A DNA stretch of 64,000 nt from Mariniblastus sp. (GCA_029251085.1 JAQXDZ010000119.1:152296-216295); one strand, 5' to 3'. Counted from the first letter of the stretch, positions 1-9,471 are shown. Notes: generated from the sequence alone by a model not told the origin. Program-made: numbers and translations.

Positions 1-237
1 TTTACTTCTGAGATATCCGTTGCCATCGTTTGCTACTCCATGCAAAAACGTTTAATTATGTAAAATTCAATTCGGTTTTTTTGGCGGGATTTGGAGGCTC
101 CGTCCATCCTGAGGATTAACCGCAATCCCGAAAATCCAACAACACAAATCAAGACTTAAACCGAAAAATCTTGTCGACAAATCATAACGCTTTGCCGAGC
201 TGAATATTTGATTGACTACAGCACACAACACCCAGTC
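1..237. other. Non-coding stretch downstream of nrdA
   Basis: I see no convincing gene here. The only reading frames are short and lack family features or a ribosome binding site. The gene for the small ribonucleotide reductase subunit (nrdB) would normally lie close to nrdA on this side, but no part of it is visible inside the window. Confidence 0.5.
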
Positions 238-270
238 AAAAACTGGCCATTGGCAAATCCCAATGGCCAA
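238..270 (-). terminator. Intrinsic terminator of nrdA
   Basis: A perfect 10-bp inverted repeat (arms 244-253 and 260-269, six-base loop) lies 21 bases past the nrdA stop codon. On the minus strand it is followed by a T-rich run (GTTTTTGA). This is the classical rho-independent layout for the minus-strand nrdA transcript, so nrdA appears to end its transcription unit here. Confidence 0.8.
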
Positions 271-290
271 TTTTCAACGCTATCTTTTCA

Positions 291-3101
291 CTACTGACAG
301 GCTTCACAATCTGGATCGTCAATACTGCACTGCTGTACTTCTGGCTGCCGCTCAACGGCGATATCAGCAGAAGCACTTGCATTTTTCATCCACCTCGGTT
401 GAACACCAAACTTATTGATATCAACCGTCGATTTTTCTACCTGAGTCGCACCAAGTGATCGCAAGTAGTAGGTTGTTTTCAACCCAGCCTGCCAAGCCAT
501 TCGGTACATCTCATCCAAACGGCGACCGCTTGGTTGTCCAAGATAAAGATTCAGAGACTGCCCCATGTCAATCCACTTTTGACGCCGACTGGCACACCGA
601 ATAATCCAACTTGGATCGATCTCGAACGCCGTAGCAAATCGCCCTTTGATGTCTTCAGGTAAATCAGGAATTTCACCCAACGCACCGTCAAAGTATTTGA
701 TCTTCTCCAACATGTCGCCATCCCAAAGCCCACGCTCTTTCAATTCGTTAACCAATTTCACATTGATCTGAACGAATTCACCAGAGAGATTGCTCTTCAC
801 GAACAAGTGCTTGTAGGTCGGTTCAATCGATTGAGTAACACCAACAATCGTGGAAATTGTGGCGGTTGGAGCAATCGCCATTACGTTACTGTTTCGAATC
901 CCGTTCTTGGAGACAAGTTCACGGACTTTGTCCCAGTCCATGGAAGTGCTCTTATCCATGTCGATCGGCATGCCTCGCTCTTCTTCGAGGATCGCCACCG
1001 TGTCGATCGGCAATAAACCGCGATCCCACTTGGAACCTTCGTAAGAAGAATAAGTCCCTCGTTCACCAGCTAAATTACTCGAGGCAGAGATCGCAAAGTA
1101 CGAAATGGCTTCCATACTTTTATCGGCAAAGTCGACCGCTTCTTCACTTGCGTAACTAATTCCGCAAGCAGAGAGAGCATCCTGGAAACCCATCAAACCC
1201 AAACCTACCGGACGGTGCCGTTGGTTCGCATTTTTGGCTTCATCGGTTGGATAAAAATTAATGTCAATGACGTTGTCAAGCATTCGAACGGCGGTGTTCA
1301 CCGTGGCTTCGAGCTTTTCAAGATCCAGTTTTCCGTCGGTAACATGGTTAAGCATGTTAATCGAACCAAGATTACAAACCGCGGTTTCATCCGCAGAAGT
1401 ATTCAACAAGATCTCAGTGCAGAGGTTACTACTATGCACAACGCCAGAATGGTCTTGAGGAGAACGAATGTTCGAAGGATCCTTGAATGTGATCCAAGGG
1501 TGTCCGGTCTCAAATACCCGCGTCAGCATCTTTCGCCACAAATCAACCGCTGGAACTTTCCGAGTCAGCTTGATTTTACCTTCGGCCGCCAGCTCCTCGT
1601 ACTGCTCATACCGTTCTTCAAAGGCTTTCCCGTAAAGATCGTGAAGATCAGGTGTTTCATCCGGGCTGAACAAAGTCCAGTCCTTTTTTTCCGTGACCCG
1701 TTTCATGAACAAATCGGGAATCCAGTTCGCGGTATGCATGTCGTGAGTTCGTCGACGTTCGTCTCCCGTGTTTTTCCGGAGGTCAAGAAACTCTTCGACA
1801 TCAAGGTGCCACGATTCAAGGTAAGAACAAACAGCACCTTTTCGCTTTCCACCCTGATTCACCGCCACAGCAGTGTCACTCACAACCTTCAGGAATGGAA
1901 TCACACCCTGACTCTGGCCGTTTGTGCCCTTAATGTGGGAGTTGGTCGCCCGAATGTTCGTCCAGTCATTCCCAAGACCACCAGCCCACTTCGACAGTTT
2001 CGCATTGTCACCAATTGCTTTGAAAATACTGTCCAAGTCATCCGTTACCGTGCTTAAGTAACAAGAGCTCAGTTGCGGGTGCAAGGTTCCCGAGTTGAAC
2101 AACGTCGGAGTCGCTGAAGTAAACCGAAACGTCGATAGAATGTTATAAAACTCGATCGCTCGTTCGGTTTTGTTTTCTTCCTGAATCGACAAACCCATCG
2201 CAACACGCATCCAGAAAAACTGCGGTGCTTCAAAGCGACGCCCGTCAATGTGCAACAAGTACCGGTCGTAAATCGTCTGCAGACCCAAATACGGGAACAA
2301 CGCATCCCGCTCTGAATCAATCGCATCCGCCAATTTTGCCAGATCAAATGTTGCAAGTTCCGGTGAAATTCGCAGGGCATCAATCCCTGTTTGAATGAAC
2401 TCCGCGAACTTTTCTTTATACAAAACCTTCAAATCACCACTAGCCGCAGATTTTCCCAACGACTCGCGATAAATGATATTCAGGACCAAACGACCGGCAA
2501 CTGTGTCGTACTCAGGATCTTTCTCAATCCGCGAACGAGCCGCCAACACCATCGAGCGGCCGATTTCACGAGGAGTAATTCCGTTGAAAAATTGCTTCTC
2601 AACCTCTTCCAAGAGTTCACCCGAAGAGCAAGTTTCGTCTAGACCGTCACACGCACTGTCGACCTGACTTCGCAATCGTTCAAAATCGAGGTTCTCAAGC
2701 TGACCGTCTCGATTCACCATCGTACCTGGGAATGGATCAGCGCTGTCCATTCGCTCTTCCGCACGCAGCTGGCGGATCTTGTTATGCTCGGCTCGATAGA
2801 GGATGTATCGGCGGGCCACCGAAAAATACTCCTGCTTCATCAACTGACGCTCGACAACGTCTTGAATGTGCTCCACTGTGACACCCGCGTCGGTCAACGC
2901 GTCTTCCTGAACTTCTGCAACAACCGATTCGGTAATCGCATCAGCAACTTCCAATTGCTTCGCATCAAGCTGGCTGATCTCTGAAAATTTGTGCTCTGCA
3001 CAAAACGCTTTTTGAATCGCCCTAGTAATCAGTGCCGGTTCAAATGTCAGTACTCGCCCGTCTCGCTTCCTGACGTTCATCTCCTGAGTCGTCTTCAACA
3101 T
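291..3101 (-). CDS. nrdA: Ribonucleoside-diphosphate reductase, alpha subunit (class I)
   Basis: Catalytic subunit of class I ribonucleotide reductase, reducing ribonucleoside diphosphates to deoxyribonucleotides in the cytoplasm with a radical-generating NrdB partner. The 936-residue protein begins with an ATP-cone (about residues 9-100), the overall activity site. The barrel follows, with the redox cysteine pair at C347 (SSCYL) and C576 (CNLGS) and the active-site triad N559-C561-E563 in SSNLCTEI. The C-terminal tail ends in a C932/C935 pair (DCEACQ), the expected disulfide shuttle. The ATG at 3101 gives the complete ATP-cone. nrdB is not in the window. Transcription probably starts near 3580 from a promoter overlapped by two NrdR boxes, leaving a leader of about 480 nt. 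A strong terminator follows the stop. Confidence 0.97.
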   Translation of the reverse strand: MLKTTQEMNVRKRDGRVLTFEPALITRAIQKAFCAEHKFSEISQLDAKQLEVADAITESVVAEVQEDALTDAGVTVEHIQDVVERQLMKQEYFSVARRYILYRAEHNKIRQLRAEERMDSADPFPGTMVNRDGQLENLDFERLRSQVDSACDGLDETCSSGELLEEVEKQFFNGITPREIGRSMVLAARSRIEKDPEYDTVAGRLVLNIIYRESLGKSAASGDLKVLYKEKFAEFIQTGIDALRISPELATFDLAKLADAIDSERDALFPYLGLQTIYDRYLLHIDGRRFEAPQFFWMRVAMGLSIQEENKTERAIEFYNILSTFRFTSATPTLFNSGTLHPQLSSCYLSTVTDDLDSIFKAIGDNAKLSKWAGGLGNDWTNIRATNSHIKGTNGQSQGVIPFLKVVSDTAVAVNQGGKRKGAVCSYLESWHLDVEEFLDLRKNTGDERRRTHDMHTANWIPDLFMKRVTEKKDWTLFSPDETPDLHDLYGKAFEERYEQYEELAAEGKIKLTRKVPAVDLWRKMLTRVFETGHPWITFKDPSNIRSPQDHSGVVHSSNLCTEILLNTSADETAVCNLGSINMLNHVTDGKLDLEKLEATVNTAVRMLDNVIDINFYPTDEAKNANQRHRPVGLGLMGFQDALSACGISYASEEAVDFADKSMEAISYFAISASSNLAGERGTYSSYEGSKWDRGLLPIDTVAILEEERGMPIDMDKSTSMDWDKVRELVSKNGIRNSNVMAIAPTATISTIVGVTQSIEPTYKHLFVKSNLSGEFVQINVKLVNELKERGLWDGDMLEKIKYFDGALGEIPDLPEDIKGRFATAFEIDPSWIIRCASRRQKWIDMGQSLNLYLGQPSGRRLDEMYRMAWQAGLKTTYYLRSLGATQVEKSTVDINKFGVQPRWMKNASASADIAVERQPEVQQCSIDDPDCEACQ

Positions 3102-3584
3102 TCCATCGTACTCCCGTTAGCTATTTGTCCATGACTTGCCGAGCATTTCCCAAGCTCGAACTGTCTCTATTTGCCAAACCAATGCCGGAAGAAAATCCCA
3201 AGATATCTCCCCACGAATTAATTCAGAACAATCCAATTGATCCGAAACCCGCAACACTGGTTACTCACGGAGTAACATCGTTTAAACGAATGACACGTTT
3301 GGTCATCCCACAGAAATCAATCCATCAATTTCAAAAAGCGTTTAGAGTCTCCGTCCCCAACTAGTTTTTGCCTCCCCCACCATCCAAAAGGCAGAAGATT
3401 TTCCTCGTGGTATATGATTTCGCGAAGATCTTTTTCGTCTTCCCGATACAAACTCCATTAAAACGCCACAGCAGCACTGAGCCCACAAGACTCTGTTTCG
3501 CTTTTGACTCCCCAAAACACTCAAATCATTGATTTTTTTGGCCATTTTGGGAGCCAATTCAAAAACTGGCTTTAAGTGGCGGGA
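3102..3584 (-). other. Long untranslated leader of nrdA
   Basis: About 480 bases separate the nrdA start codon from its predicted promoter. I find no known riboswitch signature; in particular no B12-box is visible on the minus strand. Short frames exist on both strands (for example a minus-strand frame of about 80 codons starting near 3590 and a plus-strand one at 3125-3364), but neither has a ribosome binding site or family features. An inverted repeat around 3552-3570 (AGCC...GGCT) could form a hairpin early in the transcript. Confidence 0.5.
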
Positions 3585-3631
3585 ACCCAATATATCGACG
3601 TTTGAGATTCTGTCAACACAAAATGTTGTGC
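3585..3631 (-). promoter_or_regulatory. nrdA promoter overlapped by two NrdR boxes
   Basis: On the minus strand a consensus -35 (TTGACA, 3616-3611) and a -10 (TATATT, 3594-3589) are separated by 16 bases. Two 16-base elements resembling the NrdR box lie at 3585-3600 (ACCCAATATATCGACG) and 3616-3631 (ACACAAAATGTTGTGC). Their starts are exactly 31 bp apart, three helical turns, as is typical of NrdR operator pairs. One box covers the -10 and the other abuts the -35, so bound NrdR would block RNA polymerase. NrdR is the ATP/dATP-sensing repressor of ribonucleotide reductase genes. The sequence match is seen directly; binding is inferred. Confidence 0.8.
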
Positions 3632-3763
3632 TTTATTGTGCTTGCAGTTGTATCGATCAGGACGAGATTAGACTTCACAAAATTCTAAATCATTAGATAA
3701 GATTTTCGTTTAACACCGCTTTTTCCAAGGTCCTTGACAGTCGATGAAAACGCTATATCTGGT

Positions 3764-3806
3764 GCCAGCTTTTAATTGCTAGCAATCAAAAACTGGCAGT
3801 TTTTTT
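3764..3806 (+). terminator. Terminator-like hairpin between nrdA promoter and SprT-like gene
   Basis: A near-perfect 34-base inverted repeat (arms 3764-3780 and 3781-3797) is followed by a run of seven T on the plus strand. It looks like an intrinsic terminator, but no plus-strand gene lies upstream between it and nrdA. It may end an unannotated short plus-strand transcript or insulate the gene that follows. Confidence 0.5.
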
Positions 3807-4034
3807 AACCGCCCAACCACTCAAGAATTCGTCCCGAATGGAATTCCACCGATCGAAACAAGACGCTAGTCTTTTTGCTGCAGCACATGCCAACAAAATG
3901 ATCCAAAAAGAATTTTCGCAAAGTTAAAAATCAGCCCGGTTCCGCCCCGAAAACTTGCAAACCTGCGACCAATCTTGCAAGATTTAATTCCGTTTGACGT
4001 TCGTGGAACGCTCCAAAAAACGATACCAATTTTA

Positions 4035-4820
4035 ATGCCCAGTAACTCCATTCAACGAAACCTTTCATCGATTGTGCGGAACCGCCAATTTTCACCGGAC
4101 GCTCGCGCCAGCGCAGCTGAGGCGGTTTACCAATACATGCGCACCAATGCCCGCAGCATTGACCGAGGTAATTTCAGCAATTTGTGTAGTTCAGATCTCG
4201 GCCTCCTCTTTCAAATCAATGATGAATATTTCTTTGAGGGCGAAGTCGCCAAACTTTGCGAACGCACCGCCTACCGCCCTCTTTCGTTTCGACTCTCCAC
4301 CCGCATGACCTCTGCCGGTGGAATGACGACAATGCAAACGACAAAAATTAAGCGAAAACCGCAAATCGATTTTGAAATCGCGATCGCAACCACTCCTCTT
4401 TTCGCTTCTTTTCGCGACGAGGAAAATGCAATTGTTAGCGGGATTAAGTGCAAAGATCGCCTGGAAGCGCTGCAAAGAATCATGGAACACGAAATGGTCC
4501 ACTTGATTGAAATGCTCTTATGGACCAACTCAAATTGCTCAGCTAACCCATTTAAAAATATCGTACGTCGATTCTTTGGACACACCGAGTCCAAGCACCA
4601 ATTACTTACCCCGAGAGACCTAGCGAAAAAGAAACTGGGGATCTCCCCGGGTGATCAGGTTCAGTTTCATGCTGACGGACTGATCATGCAGGGGCACGTC
4701 AATCGAATCACCAAGCGGGCGACAGTGCTCGTCCCTCATGCCCGCGGACAACGGTATGACGACGGTAGGAAATACAAGAAATACTATGTCCCGCTAAATC
4801 GACTAAAACGGGCCTCTTAA
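4035..4820 (+). CDS. SprT-like zinc metalloprotease-fold protein
   Basis: A protein of 261 residues with a metal-binding HExxH motif (HEMVHLIE) near its middle and a downstream FGHTESKH segment that could supply the third ligand. This resembles SprT/Spartan-type proteins. The last third (from about 4640) reads as a small beta-rich module of SH3/KOW flavour (GDQVQF...GHVNRI) followed by a basic tail. A proteolytic or nucleic-acid-linked role is inferred, not shown. I chose the ATG at 4035 because the frame open further upstream has only a TTG at 3975; neither has a clear ribosome binding site. It is transcribed divergently from nrdA and converges on the next gene. Confidence 0.7.
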   Translation: MPSNSIQRNLSSIVRNRQFSPDARASAAEAVYQYMRTNARSIDRGNFSNLCSSDLGLLFQINDEYFFEGEVAKLCERTAYRPLSFRLSTRMTSAGGMTTMQTTKIKRKPQIDFEIAIATTPLFASFRDEENAIVSGIKCKDRLEALQRIMEHEMVHLIEMLLWTNSNCSANPFKNIVRRFFGHTESKHQLLTPRDLAKKKLGISPGDQVQFHADGLIMQGHVNRITKRATVLVPHARGQRYDDGRKYKKYYVPLNRLKRAS

Positions 4821-4863
4821 ACCAAATTGGTCACGCCCCACCTAGCCAACGGCTTAACGGCAC

Positions 4864-4894
4864 GAAAAAAGCCGGGCGAATTGTCGCCCGGCTT
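4864..4894 (-). terminator. Intrinsic terminator of the secreted-protein gene at 4926
   Basis: A perfect 11-bp stem with a four-base loop (arms 4869-4879 and 4884-4894) is followed on the minus strand by a run of T (complement of the A run at 4865-4870). It serves the minus-strand gene ending at 4926 and can also hinder read-through from the convergent plus-strand gene. Confidence 0.85.
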
Positions 4895-4925
4895 ATCAAT
4901 TGAAAGGTTCTAACTCTTACAGTGC

Positions 4926-6098
4926 TTAAGGAGTAACTGGAGAAACGGGTGTTGCTCCACCGTCGTCCGCTAGAGCGATAATGCCGACGGTTAAACCGCC
5001 AATTGCGACCATTCGACCAAGTCCGCCACCACCTCCAAGGCCTCCACCGCCTCCAACAAATGATCCTGAGGGTACACCAGTGGATCCAAATGCACCGCCC
5101 ATCGTCACAGATTCAGCAGGGAAAGTAGCGGATTCAGTGGAGAAAATGATACCTCTGTCATCTTCTTCTTGATTGAATTCCATTTCAACAACCTCGTCTT
5201 GCACGAGGTCTTGCAGTGGAACTGCGGTAGTCAACAGCGAGGTTGCGTATGACGGAGCGACCATACCACTCGTCGAAACAAAAGTCACTGAGCCATTTCT
5301 ACTCGGCTCTTCCGTGTCCATGACTTCGAAACCAATTGCCGCGACGCAATCCTCGCCACTGGCAACCAGCTCAAAAACACCGGGAGTCAAATCAGGAATT
5401 AAATAATCTCCCGAAGCATCAGTGGTAACACTAGCGACGGGCTTACCATTTTGAAAAATGTTAACCCTTAGACCAGGCAAAAGACTTTGCTCGGAAGCCA
5501 GTATTTTGCCAGAGAGAGAACCGTCCATCAAAGCTACCCTATTAGCACCGTTCGCAACGACTTCGCCCAAACCAGTTTCGACCAAATCACTTGCCTTATG
5601 CTCGAGCGACCCAAAGATCTTGGCAAGCGATTCATTTCGAGAAATTGCCGCAAGTTCAACAACCTTTGAGTGGACACTTGCAGCATCCGCGACAACGTTG
5701 ATCCGATAGGCCGCAAACGAGTTCTCACCCGATGCTATCAACGAGTAAACACCTTCTGGCACGTTATTGACACTAAAAACGCCGTCAGAATTGGTTTTAC
5801 CCTGGCGAATTGTCTTTCCATTTTTCACAAACCGAACAACAAGATCCGAAAGCCCGCGATCAGACTGATTGGAAGCGAACGAAACAATACGCCCGTCGAC
5901 GCCTCCAATTCGGTTTAGTGCAACGGTGTGGCAACGCTCAACACCGATGTTCGCCAACTTGGAAACCACGGGAGTGACTTCCAGACTGATTGGCGTTGCG
6001 TTCGCGATGCGTTGGTGTGCCGAGGCAGCCGCTGTGACTGCCAAAGGAAGGGCGACCAATGCAAAACCGTACTTAGTGAAATTCCAAAAATTGCTCAT
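4926..6098 (-). CDS. Secreted protein with two carboxypeptidase-regulatory-like domains
   Basis: A protein of 390 residues with an N-terminal signal peptide (hydrophobic stretch ending in ASA near residue 27). Two repeats of an Ig-like, carboxypeptidase-regulatory/SdrB-type beta-sandwich follow, at about residues 80-140 and 190-250; each carries a 'TNSDGVFSVNNVPEGVYSL'-like pattern. A long acidic linker leads to a glycine-rich segment and a single hydrophobic helix (VAIGGLTVGIIALA) near the C terminus. Export and envelope anchoring are inferred. Such architectures are common among planctomycete cell-surface proteins; no enzyme domain is visible. It is monocistronic, with its own promoter at 6209-6237 and a strong terminator. 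Confidence 0.75.
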   Translation of the reverse strand: MSNFWNFTKYGFALVALPLAVTAAASAHQRIANATPISLEVTPVVSKLANIGVERCHTVALNRIGGVDGRIVSFASNQSDRGLSDLVVRFVKNGKTIRQGKTNSDGVFSVNNVPEGVYSLIASGENSFAAYRINVVADAASVHSKVVELAAISRNESLAKIFGSLEHKASDLVETGLGEVVANGANRVALMDGSLSGKILASEQSLLPGLRVNIFQNGKPVASVTTDASGDYLIPDLTPGVFELVASGEDCVAAIGFEVMDTEEPSRNGSVTFVSTSGMVAPSYATSLLTTAVPLQDLVQDEVVEMEFNQEEDDRGIIFSTESATFPAESVTMGGAFGSTGVPSGSFVGGGGGLGGGGGLGRMVAIGGLTVGIIALADDGGATPVSPVTP

Positions 6099-6208
6099 GT
6101 TTTTACCGTTCTTAAGCTGCTCATTCAGTGGTGTTTTGTTGCGTTTCTACAACACAACGCGCGGTATCTGCCCAAATCCAGACATAATAACCGATACAAT
6201 CTGACTTA

Positions 6209-6237
6209 AGAATAGTTAGAGTCGAACTTGTAGTCAA
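6209..6237 (-). promoter_or_regulatory. Sigma70-like promoter for the secreted-protein gene
   Basis: On the minus strand a TTGACT -35 (6237-6232) and a TATTCT -10 (6214-6209) are separated by the ideal 17 bases, about 110 bases before the start codon at 6098. No operator-like repeat is seen next to it. Confidence 0.6.
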
Positions 6238-6311
6238 GGAGTTTTTCACTTGAAAATGAAAAACCTAGGCAAGCTACAGGGGAACGAAAACTGACTAATT
6301 ACTCAGCAAAA

Positions 6312-7181
6312 TCAATGCTGCCGCTTGGAGATAACCCCTACTTCGGGGGAACTGGCAGACGCATACCGAGACATTGGAATGCGGCCGCTTTGATAGGCCA
6401 GTCGTCCCGCTTTCACGCCATGCTTCATTGCCTCTGCCATTCGAATTGGATCCTCCGCCCTTGCCACTGCGGTATTGAGTAGCACTGCATCAAACCCCAA
6501 TTCCATCGCGACAGCAACATCGCTCGCCGTCCCCACTCCCGCGTCAATAATGACTGGGTAGTCTGGATCCCCATGTTTGAGATCCTCAAGGATGATCTGA
6601 AGACTGTTTCTGTTAATCACGCCCAATCCGGAACCAATTGGGCTTCCCGCTGGCATTACACTAGTCGCACCAGCATCTTTGAGTCGGCGAGCGACAATTG
6701 GATCATCACTTGAATAACAAAGCACCTGAAAGCCTTCTTTCACCAAAACCTCCGTCGCCTTAAGCAACTCGATTGGGTCTGGCAGAAGCGACCGACTGTC
6801 ACCGAGTACTTCTAGTTTTACCCAATCAGCACCAGGATTTTCCAACCCTCGAAGTATCTCACGGCCCATTTTGGCACATCGCACCGCAGTTTCTGCGTCG
6901 TAGCAACCGGCAGTATTGGGCAAGAGAACCAAACGCGAGGGGTCGACAAAATCTAAGATATTTCTTCCAGAACTGTCATGCAGTTTCTCGCGACGAACCG
7001 CAATGGTAACACATTGGGTCTCAGCAACCTCAAACGACTCTCGCATTACCTCAAACGAGTCGTACTTCCCGGAACCTAAAATCAATCGGCTCTGAAACGT
7101 ATGTCCAGCAATGCAAAATTGATCGAGATCACCCGAAACTTCTTCGGCCCGGTTCGGCTTTTCCGAAATGGAATCACTCAC
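6312..7181 (-). CDS. thiG: Thiazole synthase
   Basis: ThiG condenses deoxyxylulose 5-phosphate, dehydroglycine and the ThiS thiocarboxylate into the thiazole phosphate of thiamin. The TIM-barrel protein shows the family segments LILGSGKY, the Schiff-base lysine in [10 protein letters not shown], a phosphate-binding PIGSGLG, and [18 protein letters not shown] place the start at the GTG at 7181. It lies just past the thiS stop, eight bases after a GGGAGG ribosome binding site; an ATG at 7208 overlaps thiS and ignores that site. The pair is translationally linked. A C-terminal extension after SRYASASS is slightly longer than usual. Other thiamin genes are not nearby. Confidence 0.95.
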   Translation of the reverse strand: MSDSISEKPNRAEEVSGDLDQFCIAGHTFQSRLILGSGKYDSFEVMRESFEVAETQCVTIAVRREKLHDSSGRNILDFVDPSRLVLLPNTAGCYDAETAVRCAKMGREILRGLENPGADWVKLEVLGDSRSLLPDPIELLKATEVLVKEGFQVLCYSSDDPIVARRLKDAGATSVMPAGSPIGSGLGVINRNSLQIILEDLKHGDPDYPVIIDAGVGTASDVAVAMELGFDAVLLNTAVARAEDPIRMAEAMKHGVKAGRLAYQSGRIPMSRYASASSPEVGVISKRQH

Positions 7182-7182
7182 G

Positions 7183-7386
7183 TTAGCCACCTCCCACCAA
7201 GGTAACAATTTCTAAAATATCCCCGTCGTTCACCTCAACTTGGCAATGCGTATCGCGGGGCTGAATTTGCTGGTTAATCTCAACGGCAATCGCCCGCGAG
7301 TTCATCCCGAGTGAATCGAGCAACTCCGCAATCGTCAGCCCCTCGCCGCAGGACTGTTTTTTACCATTGATTGTCACATCTATCAC
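7183..7386 (-). CDS. thiS: Sulfur carrier protein ThiS
   Basis: A 67-residue ubiquitin-fold sulfur carrier for thiamin thiazole synthesis. It ends in the expected Gly-Gly(-Gly) tail (LVGGG) that is adenylated and thiocarboxylated. The beta-grasp pattern [10 protein letters not shown] ... [12 protein letters not shown] ... IAVEIN is clear. The GTG at 7386 gives the standard family length; a TTG further upstream would add 16 atypical residues. It is followed directly by thiG and preceded by lipA about 150 bases upstream, so lipA-thiS-thiG may be cotranscribed. Confidence 0.9.
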   Translation of the reverse strand: MIDVTINGKKQSCGEGLTIAELLDSLGMNSRAIAVEINQQIQPRDTHCQVEVNDGDILEIVTLVGGG

Positions 7387-7540
7387 GTTGCAAGGTATCC
7401 AATTTTTGAATGAGAAGGGAAAACCTTTCGCCAATTCCCCCAGCGTTAAATCGATTCGTCCCTCCGGATCACCTACTTAGAGGAAAACCGTTTAAATCCG
7501 TGCGAAACACCCGTTTGGAACTTCTAATTCGCACTTCAAC

Positions 7541-8494
7541 TCAGAAGCTTTCAGCCATATCTCGAGCGTGGTAACTGCTTCGGACAAAGGGACCACTGGC
7601 AACCTTTTTGAACCCCATGCTCTTTGCTTTCTCACCCAACATCGCGAATTCTTCCGGCGGAATGTAACGAACCACAGGTAAATACCGATCCAGTGAAGGC
7701 TGAAGGTATTGCCCTAAGGTTAGAAAATCACAGCCAATATCAAGTAAATCTGAAAGGACTTCATAAACCTCTTCGTGGGTTTCTCCGAGCCCCAGCATCA
7801 AGCCACTCTTGGTTTTGATCCCAGGATCCACTTCCTTTACCCGCTCAAGCAAACCAAGCGTCCAGCGATAATCTGATTTGGGACCTCGAACGCGTCGGTA
7901 CAAGCGGGGAACTGTTTCGGCATTGTGATTGAAGACCTCCGGAGCCGATTCAATCACACGATCCAAAGCTGGCTTATTATGCACGAAATCCGGCGTCAAA
8001 ACTTCGACGGTCGCTCCAGTTTTTTCTCTCACGGCAACAACACATTGATAGAAATGATCCGCACCGCCATCGGGCAGGTCATCGCGAGTAACCGATGTGA
8101 TCACGACGTGCTTTAAGCCAAGCCGATGCGCGGCTTCCGCTACGCGTTCAGGCTCATCCAGCTCTAAAGCCCCCGGCCGACCACGTTCTACGGCACAAAA
8201 GCCGCAGGGTCGCGTGCAAGTTTTTCCGAGAATCATAAACGTCGCAGTTTGCTGAGAATAACACTCCATTCGATTAGGACACTTCGCGTTATCACAGACC
8301 GTTTCAAGGTTGAGCTCATCGAGCAGCTTGGCGGTCGCCCCGACATTGTTACCCTTGGGAATCTGGCGCTTTAACCATTTAGGCAACCGCGCGGATGGCT
8401 GAGACGAACTTCCCCCCATTGAACCGCACGAGCCACCACCGCAAGATCCACCCTCGGTCGAATTGCCGCCGTTAATTACGGGTAAACCGCTCAT
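7541..8494 (-). CDS. lipA: Lipoyl synthase
   Basis: A radical-SAM enzyme that inserts two sulfur atoms into protein-bound octanoyl groups to make the lipoyl cofactor of 2-oxoacid dehydrogenases and the glycine cleavage system. The auxiliary-cluster cysteines are C67, C72 and C78 (CDNAKCPNRMEC). The radical-SAM cluster cysteines are C93, C97 and C100 (CTRPCGFC). The C-terminal RSSYHA supplies the cluster-ligating serine. The length of 317 residues is normal, but the first 35 residues form a glycine/serine-rich segment with two extra cysteines (C18 and C23) that is not part of the core family. lipB is not in the window. Confidence 0.97.
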   Translation of the reverse strand: MSGLPVINGGNSTEGGSCGGGSCGSMGGSSSQPSARLPKWLKRQIPKGNNVGATAKLLDELNLETVCDNAKCPNRMECYSQQTATFMILGKTCTRPCGFCAVERGRPGALELDEPERVAEAAHRLGLKHVVITSVTRDDLPDGGADHFYQCVVAVREKTGATVEVLTPDFVHNKPALDRVIESAPEVFNHNAETVPRLYRRVRGPKSDYRWTLGLLERVKEVDPGIKTKSGLMLGLGETHEEVYEVLSDLLDIGCDFLTLGQYLQPSLDRYLPVVRYIPPEEFAMLGEKAKSMGFKKVASGPFVRSSYHARDMAESF

Positions 8495-8961
8495 TGCAAA
8501 CCTCTATTCTCAAAAACACAAACACAGGATGGGGATGGGCCGTTCCCGAAAAACTTTAAGATTTTGCCGGCGTTCCGAACAAACGCCTCCGGCCGAAATA
8601 ATATCCGTCCAAGCCCGATAATAATAACGCATCGACGTAGAACACTCGTATCCAACATGCCTGCGAAACAGGCTTTTGATTCGCGATTCCGCCATTTCTC
8701 GCTTTCTCAGTCTAGGCTTTGCCGTGTTTTTTCGCCAGATGCTAAATCCGCTCATTTCCTTTGTAGTTCCACGTCCACTGCCGTAAAAACTTGCATTTAA
8801 GGATTAACTCCCGACAGCAGACTTTTGACCGGCATCGCCGAGCACTTCTCTTCAAAGGCAAAGCCGCCAACTCAGTTTCCTCACCAAGCTGAGTTCCATA
8901 GTGTGTACCTCTCTCAATTTCTGGTGTAAGTTTCACTGTCCTTTTCCACCGACGAAGTACC
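8495..8961. other. Intergenic region between divergent lipA and smpB
   Basis: About 470 bases hold the two divergent upstream regions. Short frames on both strands have no family features. A 7-bp inverted repeat (AACTCAG...CTGAGTT, 8869-8895) lies about 70 bases before smpB and may be part of its leader or an operator. No tmRNA or other structured RNA is recognisable. Confidence 0.5.
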
Positions 8962-9471
8962 ATGGCCGCTGAAAAAAAGAACAAAAAGAAAACGAAAAAG
9001 AAGAGCGCCGACGATCAAAGTCAGGTCATTTGTGAGAATCGCAAAGCTCGTCACAAATACGAGATACTCCAGCAGGTCGAATGCGGAGTCATGCTCATTG
9101 GCAGCGAAGTCAAAAGCCTGCGCGAAGGGAATATCTCACTCAACGAAGCATATGTGCGGGTTGAGAATCGCGAACTATGGCTAATTGGGGCTGATATCGC
9201 CGAGTACAGGCAAGCCAGTTTCTGGAACCACAAACCAAAGCGGTCGCGAAAACTCCTTGTCCATCGACGAGAATTGGACAAACTCTCAACCAAAGCCTTT
9301 GAAAAAGGGCTGACACTTATTCCGCTGCGAATGTATTTCAACGCACGAGGTATTGTCAAAGTCATGGTCGCAGTTGGCCGCGGCAAAAACTTGCATGACA
9401 AACGCCAAACACTCAAAGATGCAGACAATAAACGTCGCCTCAGTCGCGAAATTCGAGCGCGAGCCCGCTAA
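8962..9471 (+). CDS. smpB: SsrA-binding protein SmpB
   Basis: Binds tmRNA and delivers it to stalled ribosomes for trans-translation. The protein of 169 residues has the beta-barrel core (RKARHKYEILQQVECGVMLIGSEVKSLREGNISLNEAYVR spans its start), the conserved LIPL..YF..G..KV..A.GRGK segment and a basic C-terminal tail (KRRLSREIRARAR) that enters the decoding centre. A lysine-rich extension of about 20 residues precedes the core. The ATG at 8962 is the only sensible start. The tmRNA gene itself is not visible nearby. Confidence 0.96.
   Translation: MAAEKKNKKKTKKKSADDQSQVICENRKARHKYEILQQVECGVMLIGSEVKSLREGNISLNEAYVRVENRELWLIGADIAEYRQASFWNHKPKRSRKLLVHRRELDKLSTKAFEKGLTLIPLRMYFNARGIVKVMVAVGRGKNLHDKRQTLKDADNKRRLSREIRARAR

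Noticed and set aside
1215..2057. Plus-strand reading frame of 280 codons inside nrdA
   Set aside because: It is antisense to a clearly conserved part of nrdA, lacks a ribosome site and has a composition typical of a shadow frame.
3102..3584. Cobalamin riboswitch in the nrdA leader
   Set aside because: No B12-box consensus could be found on the minus strand.
7435..7540. TPP riboswitch before thiS
   Set aside because: The 106-base gap after lipA has a hairpin but lacks the conserved CTGAGA and ACCTGAT elements of the THI box.
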